NCBI GenBank assembly: GCA_964590495.1
Contig: CAZPWQ010000012.1
Coordinates: forward strand, 1-56,289
Source: CAZPWQ01 sp964590495
GTDB lineage: Bacteria > Bacteroidota > Rhodothermia > Balneolales > Balneolaceae
Length of the DNA: 56,289 bases
Direction: 5' to 3'
Shown here: positions 23,553 to 32,101 of the stretch, one piece after another
How positions within the stretch are numbered: position 1 is the first letter of the stretch
Layout of the letters: the number at the start of each line of letters is the position of its first letter
The notes under the pieces: generated by a model
Seen by the model: the letters and a program-made list of their open reading frames with translations, nothing else
The model's database searches: none
Told to the model about the DNA's origin: nothing
Position numbers and translations under genes: made by a program

Positions 23553-24808
23553 GATTCATTTTACTGGCTATGATTATTTCTTATGCAATAACAGATGTAT
23601 GTAAGGCCCAGCAGTGGAATTCTGTTTTGTCACTGGATTCCCGGGTTGGGTATTCTACAAACATTTATTTGAATCCTTTTTTAGCGGAATGGGATCCGGC
23701 GGTAGAATCGGGATATAATCTCACTTCGGTAATGGGCCAGACCTTCTGGTATAAGGAAAAAAGTTCACTTTCTATGACGGGCGGAGTATTCTATGAACCT
23801 TTGTTTGAAAGCGGGCCCGGCAGCTGGAAGGGTGCGTTGGGACTTGCAGATTTCAACTATCGCTTTACCGGCAAGTTGAGAGTGGGAATTGAAGCCGGGG
23901 CAAGTTATTTGAACAATTCCTTCAGTCGTACGCTGACCTGGGTTCAGCCAAAAGTCACGTGGTTTATTTCTCCGTTTTCGCTGTTGCGGCTGAAGGCGGG
24001 ATCCAATTTTAGAACCTATAAAAACTTTCCCGATGGTCAGGACGGCACTAACCGGTTTGACCTTTACGCCCTGGAGTTTGAAACGTGGCCGGGTTCCCGC
24101 TGGCAGGTAACAGCCGGATTATACGGTGGTTTAAATTCCCTTCCCGATGTTCAGGAGGGATTCAATGCAAGAACGGCTGTCGGTTATCATTTCCGAAATG
24201 GCGCTTCGCTAAACCTTTTTACAGCAATGGAACAATACCAGATAGAAATAGCAGATGCCGGCGAAAATGGACCCCCCGGTGGTGGATTTCCACCGGGAGG
24301 TCCTTCGTCTCCTTCTGCCGACATAAATACAGATCGTTTCATACGGTTTGGCTTAAACGGTTCTCTGCCGATCAATAAAAGGTTTTCGTTATTCGGAACT
24401 GCTGAAAGGCTTCAATTCTATTCAGAAACCTCATCAGTTTCGACAGGCGACTACCAGGTTTCCGGAGGAATAAGATTCAATTTTGAACCGAAAATACGCT
24501 CAAATGATAAAGAAATAACTCCTGTCTGGCAGATTAATAGTGATGTACAGGAAGTTCGCATTCAATATTCGGGTGAAGGACGTATATACCTTGTGGGGGA
24601 TTTTAATAACTGGAAAAAAACCGGCATTCCCCTCAGAAAACAATCCAGGAATACATATGTCACAACCTTATCACTTCCGGCAGGTGCATATGAATATAAA
24701 ATACTCCATGTACAGGGGGATTCTGAAGAATGGTTCAGGTTTTCCGGTGATACCTATACCGTGGAAGACGGCTTCGGAAGTGAAAATGCAATGTTACTGG
24801 TTGAATAA
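23549..24808 (+). CDS. Outer-membrane beta-barrel protein with C-terminal CBM48-type domain
   Basis: A 419-aa secreted protein with a signal peptide (about 1-20, ending C-K-A-Q-Q). Residues about 25-315 are amphipathic strands with aromatic girdles, suggesting a beta-barrel of about 12-16 strands. A Gly/Pro-rich loop (about 239-254) sits between strands. Residues about 332-419 are a second AMPK/CBM48-type domain, matching the one in the upstream protein: V-Y-L-V-G-D-F-N-N-W-K-K in the core (Y347-ish onward) and E-D-G-F-G-S-E-N-A-M-L-L at the end. The gene overlaps the putative anti-sigma gene by 4 nt (ATGA). It may bind or signal glucan at the outer membrane and pass the state to the inner-membrane protein; this is inference. 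Confidence 0.72.
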   Translation: MRFILLAMIISYAITDVCKAQQWNSVLSLDSRVGYSTNIYLNPFLAEWDPAVESGYNLTSVMGQTFWYKEKSSLSMTGGVFYEPLFESGPGSWKGALGLADFNYRFTGKLRVGIEAGASYLNNSFSRTLTWVQPKVTWFISPFSLLRLKAGSNFRTYKNFPDGQDGTNRFDLYALEFETWPGSRWQVTAGLYGGLNSLPDVQEGFNARTAVGYHFRNGASLNLFTAMEQYQIEIADAGENGPPGGGFPPGGPSSPSADINTDRFIRFGLNGSLPINKRFSLFGTAERLQFYSETSSVSTGDYQVSGGIRFNFEPKIRSNDKEITPVWQINSDVQEVRIQYSGEGRIYLVGDFNNWKKTGIPLRKQSRNTYVTTLSLPAGAYEYKILHVQGDSEEWFRFSGDTYTVEDGFGSENAMLLVE

Positions 24809-24825
24809 TAAACATGAAGGAAATT

Positions 24826-25713
24826 ATGAAATGTTATAAAAACATATTGATCTCGGGTTGTTTACTGGTTCTGGTTACAGCCAATGTGCTCGCACAAGAT
24901 AATATTAGCGCTTTGATCCAAAAGGCGGAAGATAATGGTATACAGCGATCGACCCTGATGGAGCTCCAGGCACGTGCACAAGACCGGGATATGAGTGATC
25001 AACAGCTGTCGCAAATAATTCAGTCTGCAATAGGGATGTCTGAGCAGAATTTGCCTGCAGATATTGCTGTTCAAAAAGCTCTTGAAGGACTTTCAAAGGG
25101 TATTCCCGGTAACCGTATCGCTCCTGTAATCGAACGTGTATGGCAAAGTACGGCTCAGGCTGTTGAGGTGATAGATCCCTGGATAGAGAGGCCTGAAGTG
25201 CAGAGAATGGTTAACCGGTCGCAGGGGGTAATGACCGGAGAAAAATTCAGAAGTGATATGTCAAAGGCTGTTTCAAAATCCTTGATGCAAAATATATCAT
25301 CTGAGACGGTGGGAGATATATTAAATCAAATTGGTACAGAGTCTTTGCTTAGTACAAGTTCACCTTCGGATATAGTTGTGGCAATGGGAATTCTTCCGGA
25401 CCTGCCGACTGCCAATGAACAACCTCAGATTTCCGGTTCATTTATAGTCCGTGCACTGAAAGAAGGATTTAAAGCAAATGATCTTCAAAAGTTGCCTTCT
25501 GCTATGAAGATTGCACAACAGAGAAATGAACTTCCCGCGGCTTCTGTGATGGAAGGTGTGGCAGATCAGATGCAAGGTGGTATTCCTGCCAAACAAATAC
25601 TGCAAAATCTGTTTAATGGAAATATTGGAGGCGGACCTCCGGGCAATATCCCCAGAGGGTTGGAAAACAGACCCGATAACCGGGGAAACGGGAATGGTCA
25701 GGGGGGGAATTAG
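24826..25713 (+). CDS. Secreted helical protein of the ECF operon, function unknown
   Basis: About 295 aa starting at the ATG at 24826, which has GAAGG 5 nt upstream; an ATG 12 nt earlier is possible. A signal peptide runs to about V-L-A-Q-D. The mature protein is helical with repeated patterns of the form 'V-Q-K-A-L-E-G-L-x-K-G-I-P-x-x-x-I' (Q-K-A-L-E-G-L-S-K-G-I-P-G-N, and later M-E-G-V-A-D-Q-M-Q-G-G-I-P-A-K), suggesting duplicated helical units. It ends in a Gly/Asn/Pro-rich tail (G-G-G-P-P-G-N onward). It starts 17 nt after the barrel gene and closes the operon. I do not recognise the family. A periplasmic partner of the barrel is plausible. Confidence 0.7.
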   Translation: MKCYKNILISGCLLVLVTANVLAQDNISALIQKAEDNGIQRSTLMELQARAQDRDMSDQQLSQIIQSAIGMSEQNLPADIAVQKALEGLSKGIPGNRIAPVIERVWQSTAQAVEVIDPWIERPEVQRMVNRSQGVMTGEKFRSDMSKAVSKSLMQNISSETVGDILNQIGTESLLSTSSPSDIVVAMGILPDLPTANEQPQISGSFIVRALKEGFKANDLQKLPSAMKIAQQRNELPAASVMEGVADQMQGGIPAKQILQNLFNGNIGGGPPGNIPRGLENRPDNRGNGNGQGGN

Positions 25714-25761
25714 AAGCTGGCGTAATCATTAGTTCATTTAGCAGGAGAGTTTATAAGCAAT

Positions 25762-25796
25762 AAAAAGTCCCCCTTCGAAGGGGGTTAGGGGGATGT
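25762..25796. repeat. GC-rich palindromic repeat (AAAAGTCCCCC type)
   Basis: Palindrome CCCCCTTCGAAGGGGG (25769-25784) after AAAAAGT, followed by TTAGGGGGATG. A related element lies at 50621. Such AAAAGTCCCCC...GGGGGAT repeats are widespread in Bacteroidota-like genomes; function unknown. Confidence 0.6.
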
Positions 25797-25856
25797 CAGG
25801 ATAAAGCAGTAGAACAACTCCATTAGTTTAACACTAGCTATTGCTATGTCTCGAGC

Positions 25857-25906
25857 GGTTCAAGCATGGACGCTTGAACCAGCGGGGTGGTGGACGCTTG
25901 AACCAG
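25857..25906. repeat. Short hairpin plus 16-nt direct repeat
   Basis: GGTTCAAGC (25857-25865) pairs with GCTTGAACC (25872-25880), and the 16-mer TGGACGCTTGAACCAG occurs at 25867-25882 and again at 25891-25906. It lies in the 341-nt gap between the ECF operon and the DUF4382 gene. The rest of that gap shows no gene. Confidence 0.55.
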
Positions 25907-26054
25907 TCGAGGGGGGGCGCCACTATCTCTGGAGTTCAAATTTCTTAGAAACAAAATTAATTCAGTAACTATTATGTATCCCGCTCGTCACATGAATAGT
26001 TACCAAAATATTAGAAAATTTTAATAATATATCATTAATAAAAAAAGGGAAATT

Positions 26055-26873
26055 ATGTTACAGAATAAGCTACTAAATATCCCATTTGCAATAATACTGG
26101 TTTTTTCAATCATTCTTACAGGTTGCGGTCTGGGATTTGACGGTGACGGAAATACTGGAACTATGACAGTTATGATGCACGATGCGCCGATAGATTCGGC
26201 TGACGCTGTGAATGTCTTCATAGAACGTGTTGAGGTTAATAATCTTGAAGATGAAGAAGGGTGGACGATACTCGGTGAACCACAGCAATCTTATAATTTG
26301 CTGGAGCTGACCAATGGCGCATTGGCGGAATTGGGAACTTCGGAACTTGAAACAGGACGTTATGAGCAGATTCGCTTAATTCTCAGCGAAAACGATAACA
26401 GCATCGTTGTTGATGGCACTGAATACGACATGATAGTACCCAGTGGTGCCCAAACAGGTGTAAAGCTGGATGTAGATGCGGAAATAGAAGCTGGTATCGA
26501 GTATGTTCTTCTGCTGGATTTTGACGCAAGTCGGTCGGTTGTTAAAGCCGGTCAAAATAACCCATCAGTCGAGTATCTGTTAAAGCCGGTTATTAAAGCC
26601 ACAAATATGGCTATAACAGGAAATATCGGCGGAACTGTCAATCCGGTTGAAAGTCGAGCTGTTGTATATGCTCTTGCTGATTCCGATACCCTGTCTTCAA
26701 CGATTGCAGATACGACCGACGGAAGTTTTCTCCTGGTGGGCCTTGAAGAAGGAACTTATGATGTTTCTGTTGATCCAAGGAATGATAATTATCAGCCTGA
26801 AACAGTAAATGATAATACAGTGACTATTGGTGAGACTAACGATATAGGAGAAATAGAACTTAATGAAAACTAG
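26055..26873 (+). CDS. DUF4382-domain lipoprotein
   Basis: A 272-aa lipoprotein: hydrophobic signal (about 9-22) ending in LTGC. The mature N-terminal part (T-M-T-V-M-M-H-D-A-P-I-D-S-A-D-A-V-N-V-F-I-E-R-V) matches the DUF4382 domain, common in marine and halophilic bacteria and often duplicated. The last about 75 residues (I-G-G-T-V-N-P-V-E-S-R-A-V-V-Y-A, then F-L-L-V-G-L-E-E-G-T-Y-D-V-S-V) look like a carboxypeptidase-regulatory-like beta-sandwich. It is anchored at the outer or inner membrane, exposed to the periplasm or surface. A terminator follows closely. Function is unknown. Confidence 0.82.
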   Translation: MLQNKLLNIPFAIILVFSIILTGCGLGFDGDGNTGTMTVMMHDAPIDSADAVNVFIERVEVNNLEDEEGWTILGEPQQSYNLLELTNGALAELGTSELETGRYEQIRLILSENDNSIVVDGTEYDMIVPSGAQTGVKLDVDAEIEAGIEYVLLLDFDASRSVVKAGQNNPSVEYLLKPVIKATNMAITGNIGGTVNPVESRAVVYALADSDTLSSTIADTTDGSFLLVGLEEGTYDVSVDPRNDNYQPETVNDNTVTIGETNDIGEIELNEN

Positions 26874-26906
26874 TATGTGACCCTCAATACTAGTTGTGAA
26901 GACAAA

Positions 26907-26938
26907 AAGCCTGCATTTGACCGTGCAGGCTTTTTTTT
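26907..26938 (+). terminator. Rho-independent terminator after the DUF4382 gene
   Basis: Perfect 9-bp stem AAGCCTGCA/TGCAGGCTT with an 8-nt loop and a run of eight T residues, 33 nt past the stop. Confidence 0.92.
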
Positions 26939-26948
26939 ATTTTCAAAA

Positions 26949-26989
26949 GGGTTTTGCAAAACCCGTGCCACCCTGAATTTATTTCAGGG
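26949..26989. repeat. Two small palindromes, one REP-like (CCCTGAA/TTCAGGG)
   Basis: GGGTTTTGCAAAACCC (26949-26964) is a perfect palindrome. CCCTGAA (26971-26977) pairs with TTCAGGG (26983-26989) around TTTAT. The second matches a hairpin at 38671, so it probably belongs to a dispersed REP family. Confidence 0.6.
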
Positions 26990-27097
26990 TCTGCAGCAGG
27001 AAATTAAGTAACAGCTTCTAAAACCCCATTGCTACAGATACTGATCCCGACAGCATGAAACCCATGGTTTTGCAAAGCCTTTTTGAAATTTGAGAAA

Positions 27098-28456
27098 TCA
27101 AGCTTGGACCAACGGACGATCAAATTCAGCAATACTGCTCTTCTGGATTACGTCGCCCATTAAAGTAGCTGAAGTGCAATCGGTTATGATCACCTCTGCA
27201 TAATCACCCTTTTCTATATTCCCTCTGTCGAAAACAACCATTTTATTTGTATCTGTTCGTCCGCAAAACTGTTCATCGGACCGCTTGCTGGTTCCTTCAG
27301 CGAGTACGAGGTGGCGACGACCGATCTCTTTTTTATTCAGCTCTTCCTGGATATCCATTTGTTGTTCTATAATTTCGGAAAGGCGGCGTTTCTTAACCTT
27401 ATCAGGAATATTATCTTCATATTTACGCTGGGCAAGTGTGCGTCCTCGTTCGGAGTATGCGAACATGTATGCAAGGTCATACTTTACTTCCGCCATCAGC
27501 GAAAGGGTGTCCTGATGTTCTTCCTCAGTTTCATCACAGAAACCGGTGATAATATCGGTCGAAAGAGTGATTCCGGAAATAATATTCCTCATGTTGTCGA
27601 CGAGATCGAGATATTCTTCCCGTGTATAAGGCCGGCGCATACGTTCCAGCACATCATTGTTACCGGACTGGGCAGGTATATGAATATAGTTGCATAAATT
27701 CGGCTGCTCACTGATTACCTGCAGCAGTTCTTCAGGGAAATCTTTAGGATGCGGCGACGAAAACCGGAATCGCATTTCGGGATTCACCCTGCTTGCCTTG
27801 TACATCAATTCAGCAAAACTATTGTCGCCGTCGTTATAGGAATTTACATTTTGTCCTAAAAGAGTTACTTCTTTATACCCCTGGTCACTCAACTGCTTCA
27901 ATTCGTCAAGTATGCTTTCAGCCGGACGGCTCCGTTCACGTCCGCGGGTGAACGGCACCACGCAAAATGCGCACATATTATCACACCCCCGCATAATGGT
28001 AACAAACGCGCTGACGCCGTTATCGTTGGTACGTACCGGTTTAATATCTGCATAGGTTTCTTCAAGAGACAGCAGTACGTTTACCGCTTTTCGTCCGTCA
28101 TCGACGTCTGAAAGAAGCTTGGGCAGGTCGCGATAAGCATCAGGTCCCACAACCAGGTCGACAAGTCCTTCCTTGTCTATAATTTTATCACGGATCCGCT
28201 CGGCCATACACCCCAATACACCCACTGTAAGGTCATCATTTTCTTTCTTAAGCGAACGAAACTCCTTCAGACGATTCCATACACGGGTTTCGGCATTTTC
28301 CCTGATTGAACAGGTGTTTACAAAGATGATATCTGCCTTGTCCGGTTCCTGCACAGGCTGCATACCTTCATCCATCAGGATAGAATTCACAATTTCCGTG
28401 TCAGAGAAATTCATCTGACAACCGTATGTTTCAATATAAAAGTTGCGTTGGTCCAC
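27098..28456 (-). CDS. miaB: tRNA-2-methylthio-N6-dimethylallyladenosine synthase
   Basis: Radical-SAM methylthiotransferase that adds a methylthio group to i6A37 of tRNAs reading UNN codons. The N-terminal domain starts FYIETYGCQMNFSDTE, with the second cluster's cysteines at Cys14, Cys50 and Cys84 (G-V-L-G-C-M-A-E-R). The radical-SAM CxxxCxxC is in RGCDNMCAFCVVP (about 155-167), and the C-terminus has the TRAM domain. Full-length at 452 aa. The start is a GTG (28456) directly before the conserved MDQRNFYIE-type N-terminus. The pyrE gene lies 146 nt upstream in the same orientation; independent expression is likely. Confidence 0.95.
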   Translation of the reverse strand: MDQRNFYIETYGCQMNFSDTEIVNSILMDEGMQPVQEPDKADIIFVNTCSIRENAETRVWNRLKEFRSLKKENDDLTVGVLGCMAERIRDKIIDKEGLVDLVVGPDAYRDLPKLLSDVDDGRKAVNVLLSLEETYADIKPVRTNDNGVSAFVTIMRGCDNMCAFCVVPFTRGRERSRPAESILDELKQLSDQGYKEVTLLGQNVNSYNDGDNSFAELMYKASRVNPEMRFRFSSPHPKDFPEELLQVISEQPNLCNYIHIPAQSGNNDVLERMRRPYTREEYLDLVDNMRNIISGITLSTDIITGFCDETEEEHQDTLSLMAEVKYDLAYMFAYSERGRTLAQRKYEDNIPDKVKKRRLSEIIEQQMDIQEELNKKEIGRRHLVLAEGTSKRSDEQFCGRTDTNKMVVFDRGNIEKGDYAEVIITDCTSATLMGDVIQKSSIAEFDRPLVQA

Positions 28457-28570
28457 AGCGGGATAGGTGTTTTTGTTTATAGTATTGTCTCTTTATTTAA
28501 GTTATTAAATATAAGAAGAGATTAGCTCTTTATGAAAACCATATACCGGATGTTGGAAAACTGTTTTTTA

Positions 28571-28602
28571 CAACCCGCAACTCGTAACCCGCATCCCGCA
28601 CT
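28571..28602. repeat. Heptad tandem repeat 3' of pyrE
   Basis: Four 7-nt units (CAACCCG, CAACTCG, TAACCCG, CATCCCG) at 28571-28598, ending 4 nt from the pyrE stop codon on the minus strand. A third-type unit family in a series of 7-nt arrays in this window. Confidence 0.65.
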
Positions 28603-29244
28603 CTAATTCGGCCAGGTTTCAGGATTTTTTCTCCATTTGGCCAGTGTCTTGATATCTTCTTCATCGATATAATCATGTTCAACAGCTACATCTACAAGTG
28701 TGGTGTAGTCGGTAAGTGTATGGACTGGAATACCGGATTTTTTAAACCGGTTGATAGCTTTGTCGAAGCCGTAGGTAAAGATGCAAAATACCGCTCTTAT
28801 ATCGGTGCCGATAAAACGCAATGCCTCAACCACTGAAATAGCTGACCCGCCAGTGGATATCAGGTCCTCTATAATTATGGTTGACTCTCCTTTTTGAATT
28901 CCGCCTTCAATCTGATTGCCGAGTCCGTAGGCTTTTGCTTTGGCACGGACATATGACATCGGTTTATCGAGGTTTTCCGCCACAAATGAAGCATGGGGAA
29001 TACCTGCCGTAGCCGTACCTGTGATTACATCAACATCATGATATTTATCCCGGAGGAAATCCACGAATCGCTGTGCAATTTTTTTTCGAATTACCGGATA
29101 GCGCAGGGTAAGCCGGTTATCGCAATAGATTGGTGAATTCCATCCCGAAGCCCATGTAAACGGATCATTGGGACGCAGTATTACAGCATCAATTTTTAAT
29201 AGATCTAAGGCAATTTCTTTTGCAAAAGGTTCATCAATAATCAT
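28603..29244 (-). CDS. pyrE: Orotate phosphoribosyltransferase
   Basis: Pyrimidine biosynthesis enzyme that converts orotate and PRPP to OMP. The 213-aa length is typical. The substrate regions are visible: W-A-S-G-W-N-S-P-I-Y-C-D-N-R (about 28-41), V-I-T-G-T-A-T-A-G-I-P-H-A (about 74-86), and the PRPP loop I-I-I-E-D-L-I-S-T-G-G-S (about 127-138). It stands alone; a 7-nt tandem repeat follows its stop. Confidence 0.95.
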   Translation of the reverse strand: MIIDEPFAKEIALDLLKIDAVILRPNDPFTWASGWNSPIYCDNRLTLRYPVIRKKIAQRFVDFLRDKYHDVDVITGTATAGIPHASFVAENLDKPMSYVRAKAKAYGLGNQIEGGIQKGESTIIIEDLISTGGSAISVVEALRFIGTDIRAVFCIFTYGFDKAINRFKKSGIPVHTLTDYTTLVDVAVEHDYIDEEDIKTLAKWRKNPETWPN

Positions 29245-29322
29245 AGCATATGTTTCAAATTTTTGATTACCACTGTTTTTATTAACATAACATATAAGTG
29301 TTAAGAAAATGTTAGTCAGATA

Positions 29323-29790
29323 TTAACCTATCAAAAAGATAAGGGCCTTTAAACATATAAACGCGTAAAAACCCGCTAACAAGTCATCGACCAATATACC
29401 GAAACCACCGGGTAGTCTCTGCAGTTCATTGACGCCCAATGGTTTCTTAATATCAAAGAATCGAAAAAATACAAATCCGGCAACTAAGAGCAGAATGTTA
29501 TAGGAAAAAGAAGCTGAAAAGCTGACCGCTATAAATGTCATTCCCTGTCCTGCAAATTCATCCATTACAAGTGGGGAAGGATCGCCTCCCCATACCCGTT
29601 CACACTCTTCCGACACCCATAGCGTTATCAGCGAACAGAGAATTGTAAAAAGTACCATCCCATACCAGGAGGTATAGACACCGATAAAATAGATCGGGAA
29701 GAGGGCAAAAAAGCTGCCCCATGTGCCGGGTGCATTGGGTAAAAATCCTGCGTAAAAAAAGCTGCCAAGAATCGGTTTTAGTTTTTGCAT
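29323..29790 (-). CDS. pgpA: Phosphatidylglycerophosphatase A
   Basis: Membrane phosphatase that dephosphorylates phosphatidylglycerophosphate to give phosphatidylglycerol. The 155-aa protein has the PgpA segments: G-F-L-P-N-A-P-G-T-W-G-S (about 17-28), V-M-D-E-F-A-G-Q (about 76-83) and G-I-L-V-D-D-L-L-A-G (about 130-139), the acidic residues being metal ligands. Three to four hydrophobic stretches fit an integral protein. It lies downstream of pgsA, which makes its substrate, in the same orientation with a 283-nt gap. Confidence 0.93.
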   Translation of the reverse strand: MQKLKPILGSFFYAGFLPNAPGTWGSFFALFPIYFIGVYTSWYGMVLFTILCSLITLWVSEECERVWGGDPSPLVMDEFAGQGMTFIAVSFSASFSYNILLLVAGFVFFRFFDIKKPLGVNELQRLPGGFGILVDDLLAGFYAFICLKALIFLIG

Positions 29791-30073
29791 TAAATAATTT
29801 GTTCTAAAACATGTTCAATTTATCGTCTTACAAGCCGTAGTGCATGTTTTGGCCATCGTTTGAAGATCGCCATTAATTATCTTCTTATCTACTACCAAAC
29901 GATTTTCAAAGCGTGTGATAAGGTAGGTATCTATTGGGGAAGATTCCACTTGTGACTCGTCCGAAATACTGCTCAAAACTGCTGTAACTTAAACCTCTTC
30001 TTTAATAAAATCCGCTCGCCATTCGACATGAGTGCTTCCGGTGATCACTTTAGGTTATTAAGGTCAGTTCTCA

Positions 30074-30685
30074 CTACCGGGAATCGGTTTTAGTCTTTGT
30101 ATTTTTCTGAAAAAAGAAAATATCTTTGTTGACATAAATATATTCGAGACCGGAATAAATGGTGAGAACAACTATTGCTATCATCATCCATCCTAAAATT
30201 CCGGATTGGAGCAGTTGTATGCAGTAGGTGCTTAACCAAACATCTGTTTTAACAAATACGCCTACCATAAGCACAACATACAGAAAAAACATCTGGCTCA
30301 TTGTTTTCAGCTTTGCCGTATATCGTGTACGCATGGTTAGCCCCCTGGAACCGGCTATCAGACGCATTCCTGTGATTAGGATATCACGAAAAACAATAAC
30401 AGCCACAGCCCACCACGGGAATTGCCCGCTGCTAATAAAAGGCAGACAGATAAAACCCGCAAAGGTTAAGAACTTATCAGCAAGCGGGTCGAGAAATACT
30501 CCGTATGCGGTTTGTGCTCCGTAAAGACGTGCCAAATAACCGTCAAAAAAATCCGTTACAACAGCTACAGCAAAGACTCCTATGCTCAAGGCACGCCATA
30601 CAACCTCATCCTGAATATAGAGGAACAGAAAAACAGGAGCGAGTATAAGTCTTATTGTGCTCAGTATGTTTGGTAAACGACGCAC
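30074..30685 (-). CDS. pgsA: CDP-diacylglycerol-glycerol-3-phosphate 3-phosphatidyltransferase
   Basis: Integral membrane enzyme that makes phosphatidylglycerophosphate from CDP-diacylglycerol and glycerol-3-phosphate. The CDP-alcohol phosphotransferase motif is DFFDGYLAR plus GVFLDPLADK (about 45-71): D-G-x2-A-R-x8-G-x3-D-x3-D. N-terminus MRRLPNILSTIRL matches the family start, which requires the GTG at 30685. A TATCTTTA -7-like element ends 4 nt before the GTG, so the transcript may be leaderless. Five or six hydrophobic helices are visible. Its product's phosphatase gene pgpA follows. Confidence 0.95.
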   Translation of the reverse strand: MRRLPNILSTIRLILAPVFLFLYIQDEVVWRALSIGVFAVAVVTDFFDGYLARLYGAQTAYGVFLDPLADKFLTFAGFICLPFISSGQFPWWAVAVIVFRDILITGMRLIAGSRGLTMRTRYTAKLKTMSQMFFLYVVLMVGVFVKTDVWLSTYCIQLLQSGILGWMMIAIVVLTIYSGLEYIYVNKDIFFFQKNTKTKTDSR

Positions 30686-30689
30686 GGCG

Positions 30690-30697
30690 TAAAGATA
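30690..30697 (-). promoter_or_regulatory. Possible -7 promoter element of pgsA
   Basis: On the minus strand TATCTTTA, a variant of the Bacteroidota TAnnTTTG, ends 4 nt before the GTG start of pgsA. A -33 element 19 nt upstream is poor (ATTT). If real, transcription would begin at or within the start codon. Confidence 0.3.
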
Positions 30698-30814
30698 GTA
30701 ATAGTTTTGCAGAATTAAATTGTTTTTTACTGTCGAATAAAGAGCTTCGAAATGCTGTCAAAGATTGATATTTTGCGCTTCCTTTATAAATAAATTACGG
30801 TTAAATACAATAGC

Positions 30815-32101
30815 ATGCAGTGCCAGATAATCAGCATTGGAAATGAACTGCTGACAGGTGATACGGAAAATACCAACGCCAGCTGGATCGGCCGTTTTCT
30901 AACGGAAAACGGGCTGGAGGTAACCCGGATTCATACGATCAGCGATAATTTGATTCTGGTAAAGAAAACAATACAACAGTCATTGGCGGAGGCATCGCTT
31001 GTAATTACTACCGGCGGACTTGGTCCCACCCATGATGATTTAACAAAAAAAGCTGTGACTGAATTATTCGATTGTAAATCAGTAATACATAAACCAACAC
31101 TTCAATTCATCAGGAAAATTTTCAAACAGAGAAATATTCCATTTTCAAAATCGAATTATTACCAGGCCGAGGTGCCTGATTGCTGCGATGTACTGTTCAA
31201 CAACCAGGGAACGGCACCGGGAATGTGGTTTGACCGCAGGGATGGAAAACTGGCAATACTGCCGGGAGTGCCACATGAAATGAGGCATCTTATGAAGAAT
31301 AAAGTATTGCCAAAAATAGAAGAAATGACCGGTCTTCGGGAGCAGCGGTATTCCCGGTATATACTGACAGCCGGTGCGGGCGAAAGTACATTGAGCGACG
31401 AAATCATCGGGGATTTGGATTCTTTTTTGAATGATCATGTGAGTGTTGCTTACCTGCCCGGCACACAGGGAAACCGTATTCGCATCAGCAGCTATGGTTC
31501 CAGCAGGGAAGAGGCTGAAAAAAAAGTTCAGCCCGTTGCGGAACATATATTGGCAAAGGCAGGTGACCTGGTTGTAGGTGAAGGAAAGGAACTGACGCTT
31601 TCAGAGGTCGTGGGAAGGCAACTAAGGGATCAAAGAATCAATCTCGCCATTGCAGAGAGTTGTACCGGCGGGGCTCTGGCTGATACTGTTACAGATATTC
31701 CCGGAAGCAGCGATTATATGAAAGGAGGTGTAATAGCATATTCAAATGATATAAAAGTAAGGCACCTGGGTGTTCTAGAAGAGATACTACAGAAGTATGG
31801 TGCCGTGAGCAGAGAGGCAGCACTACAAATGGCCAAAGGAGTTGCTGATCTTTTTAATGCAGATATCGGCGTTTCCACAACCGGGGTTGCGGGACCGGGA
31901 GGCGGTTCAAAGGAAAAACCGGTTGGTACTGTCTGGATCGGGTTTTGGAGTCAAAACCATCATTTTGCGCTAAAAGCCCGGTTCACAAACGACCGCCTTA
32001 TAAATAAGGAACGAACGGTGGCAGTTGCTCTCGATATAATTCGCAGGTCTGTTGCAGGAATAAGGGAAATGCCTTATAGTCTTAAAAAACAGGAAGCTTG
32101 A
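30815..32101 (+). CDS. cinA: CinA-family protein (nicotinamide-nucleotide amidohydrolase / ADP-ribose pyrophosphatase-like)
   Basis: A 428-aa two-domain protein. N-terminal molybdopterin-binding-type domain: I-I-S-I-G-N-E-L-L-T-G-D-T-x-N-T-N (about 5-21) and T-T-G-G-L-G-P-T-H-D-D (about 65-75). C-terminal CinA amidase domain from about residue 265: A-E-S-C-T-G-G-A-L-A (about 282-291) and V-S-T-T-G-V-A-G-P-G-G (about 353-363). The NMN-deamidase step recycles pyridine nucleotides. The stop overlaps the next gene's TTG start by 3-4 nt (TTGA). Strong match overall. Confidence 0.94.
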   Translation: MQCQIISIGNELLTGDTENTNASWIGRFLTENGLEVTRIHTISDNLILVKKTIQQSLAEASLVITTGGLGPTHDDLTKKAVTELFDCKSVIHKPTLQFIRKIFKQRNIPFSKSNYYQAEVPDCCDVLFNNQGTAPGMWFDRRDGKLAILPGVPHEMRHLMKNKVLPKIEEMTGLREQRYSRYILTAGAGESTLSDEIIGDLDSFLNDHVSVAYLPGTQGNRIRISSYGSSREEAEKKVQPVAEHILAKAGDLVVGEGKELTLSEVVGRQLRDQRINLAIAESCTGGALADTVTDIPGSSDYMKGGVIAYSNDIKVRHLGVLEEILQKYGAVSREAALQMAKGVADLFNADIGVSTTGVAGPGGGSKEKPVGTVWIGFWSQNHHFALKARFTNDRLINKERTVAVALDIIRRSVAGIREMPYSLKKQEA

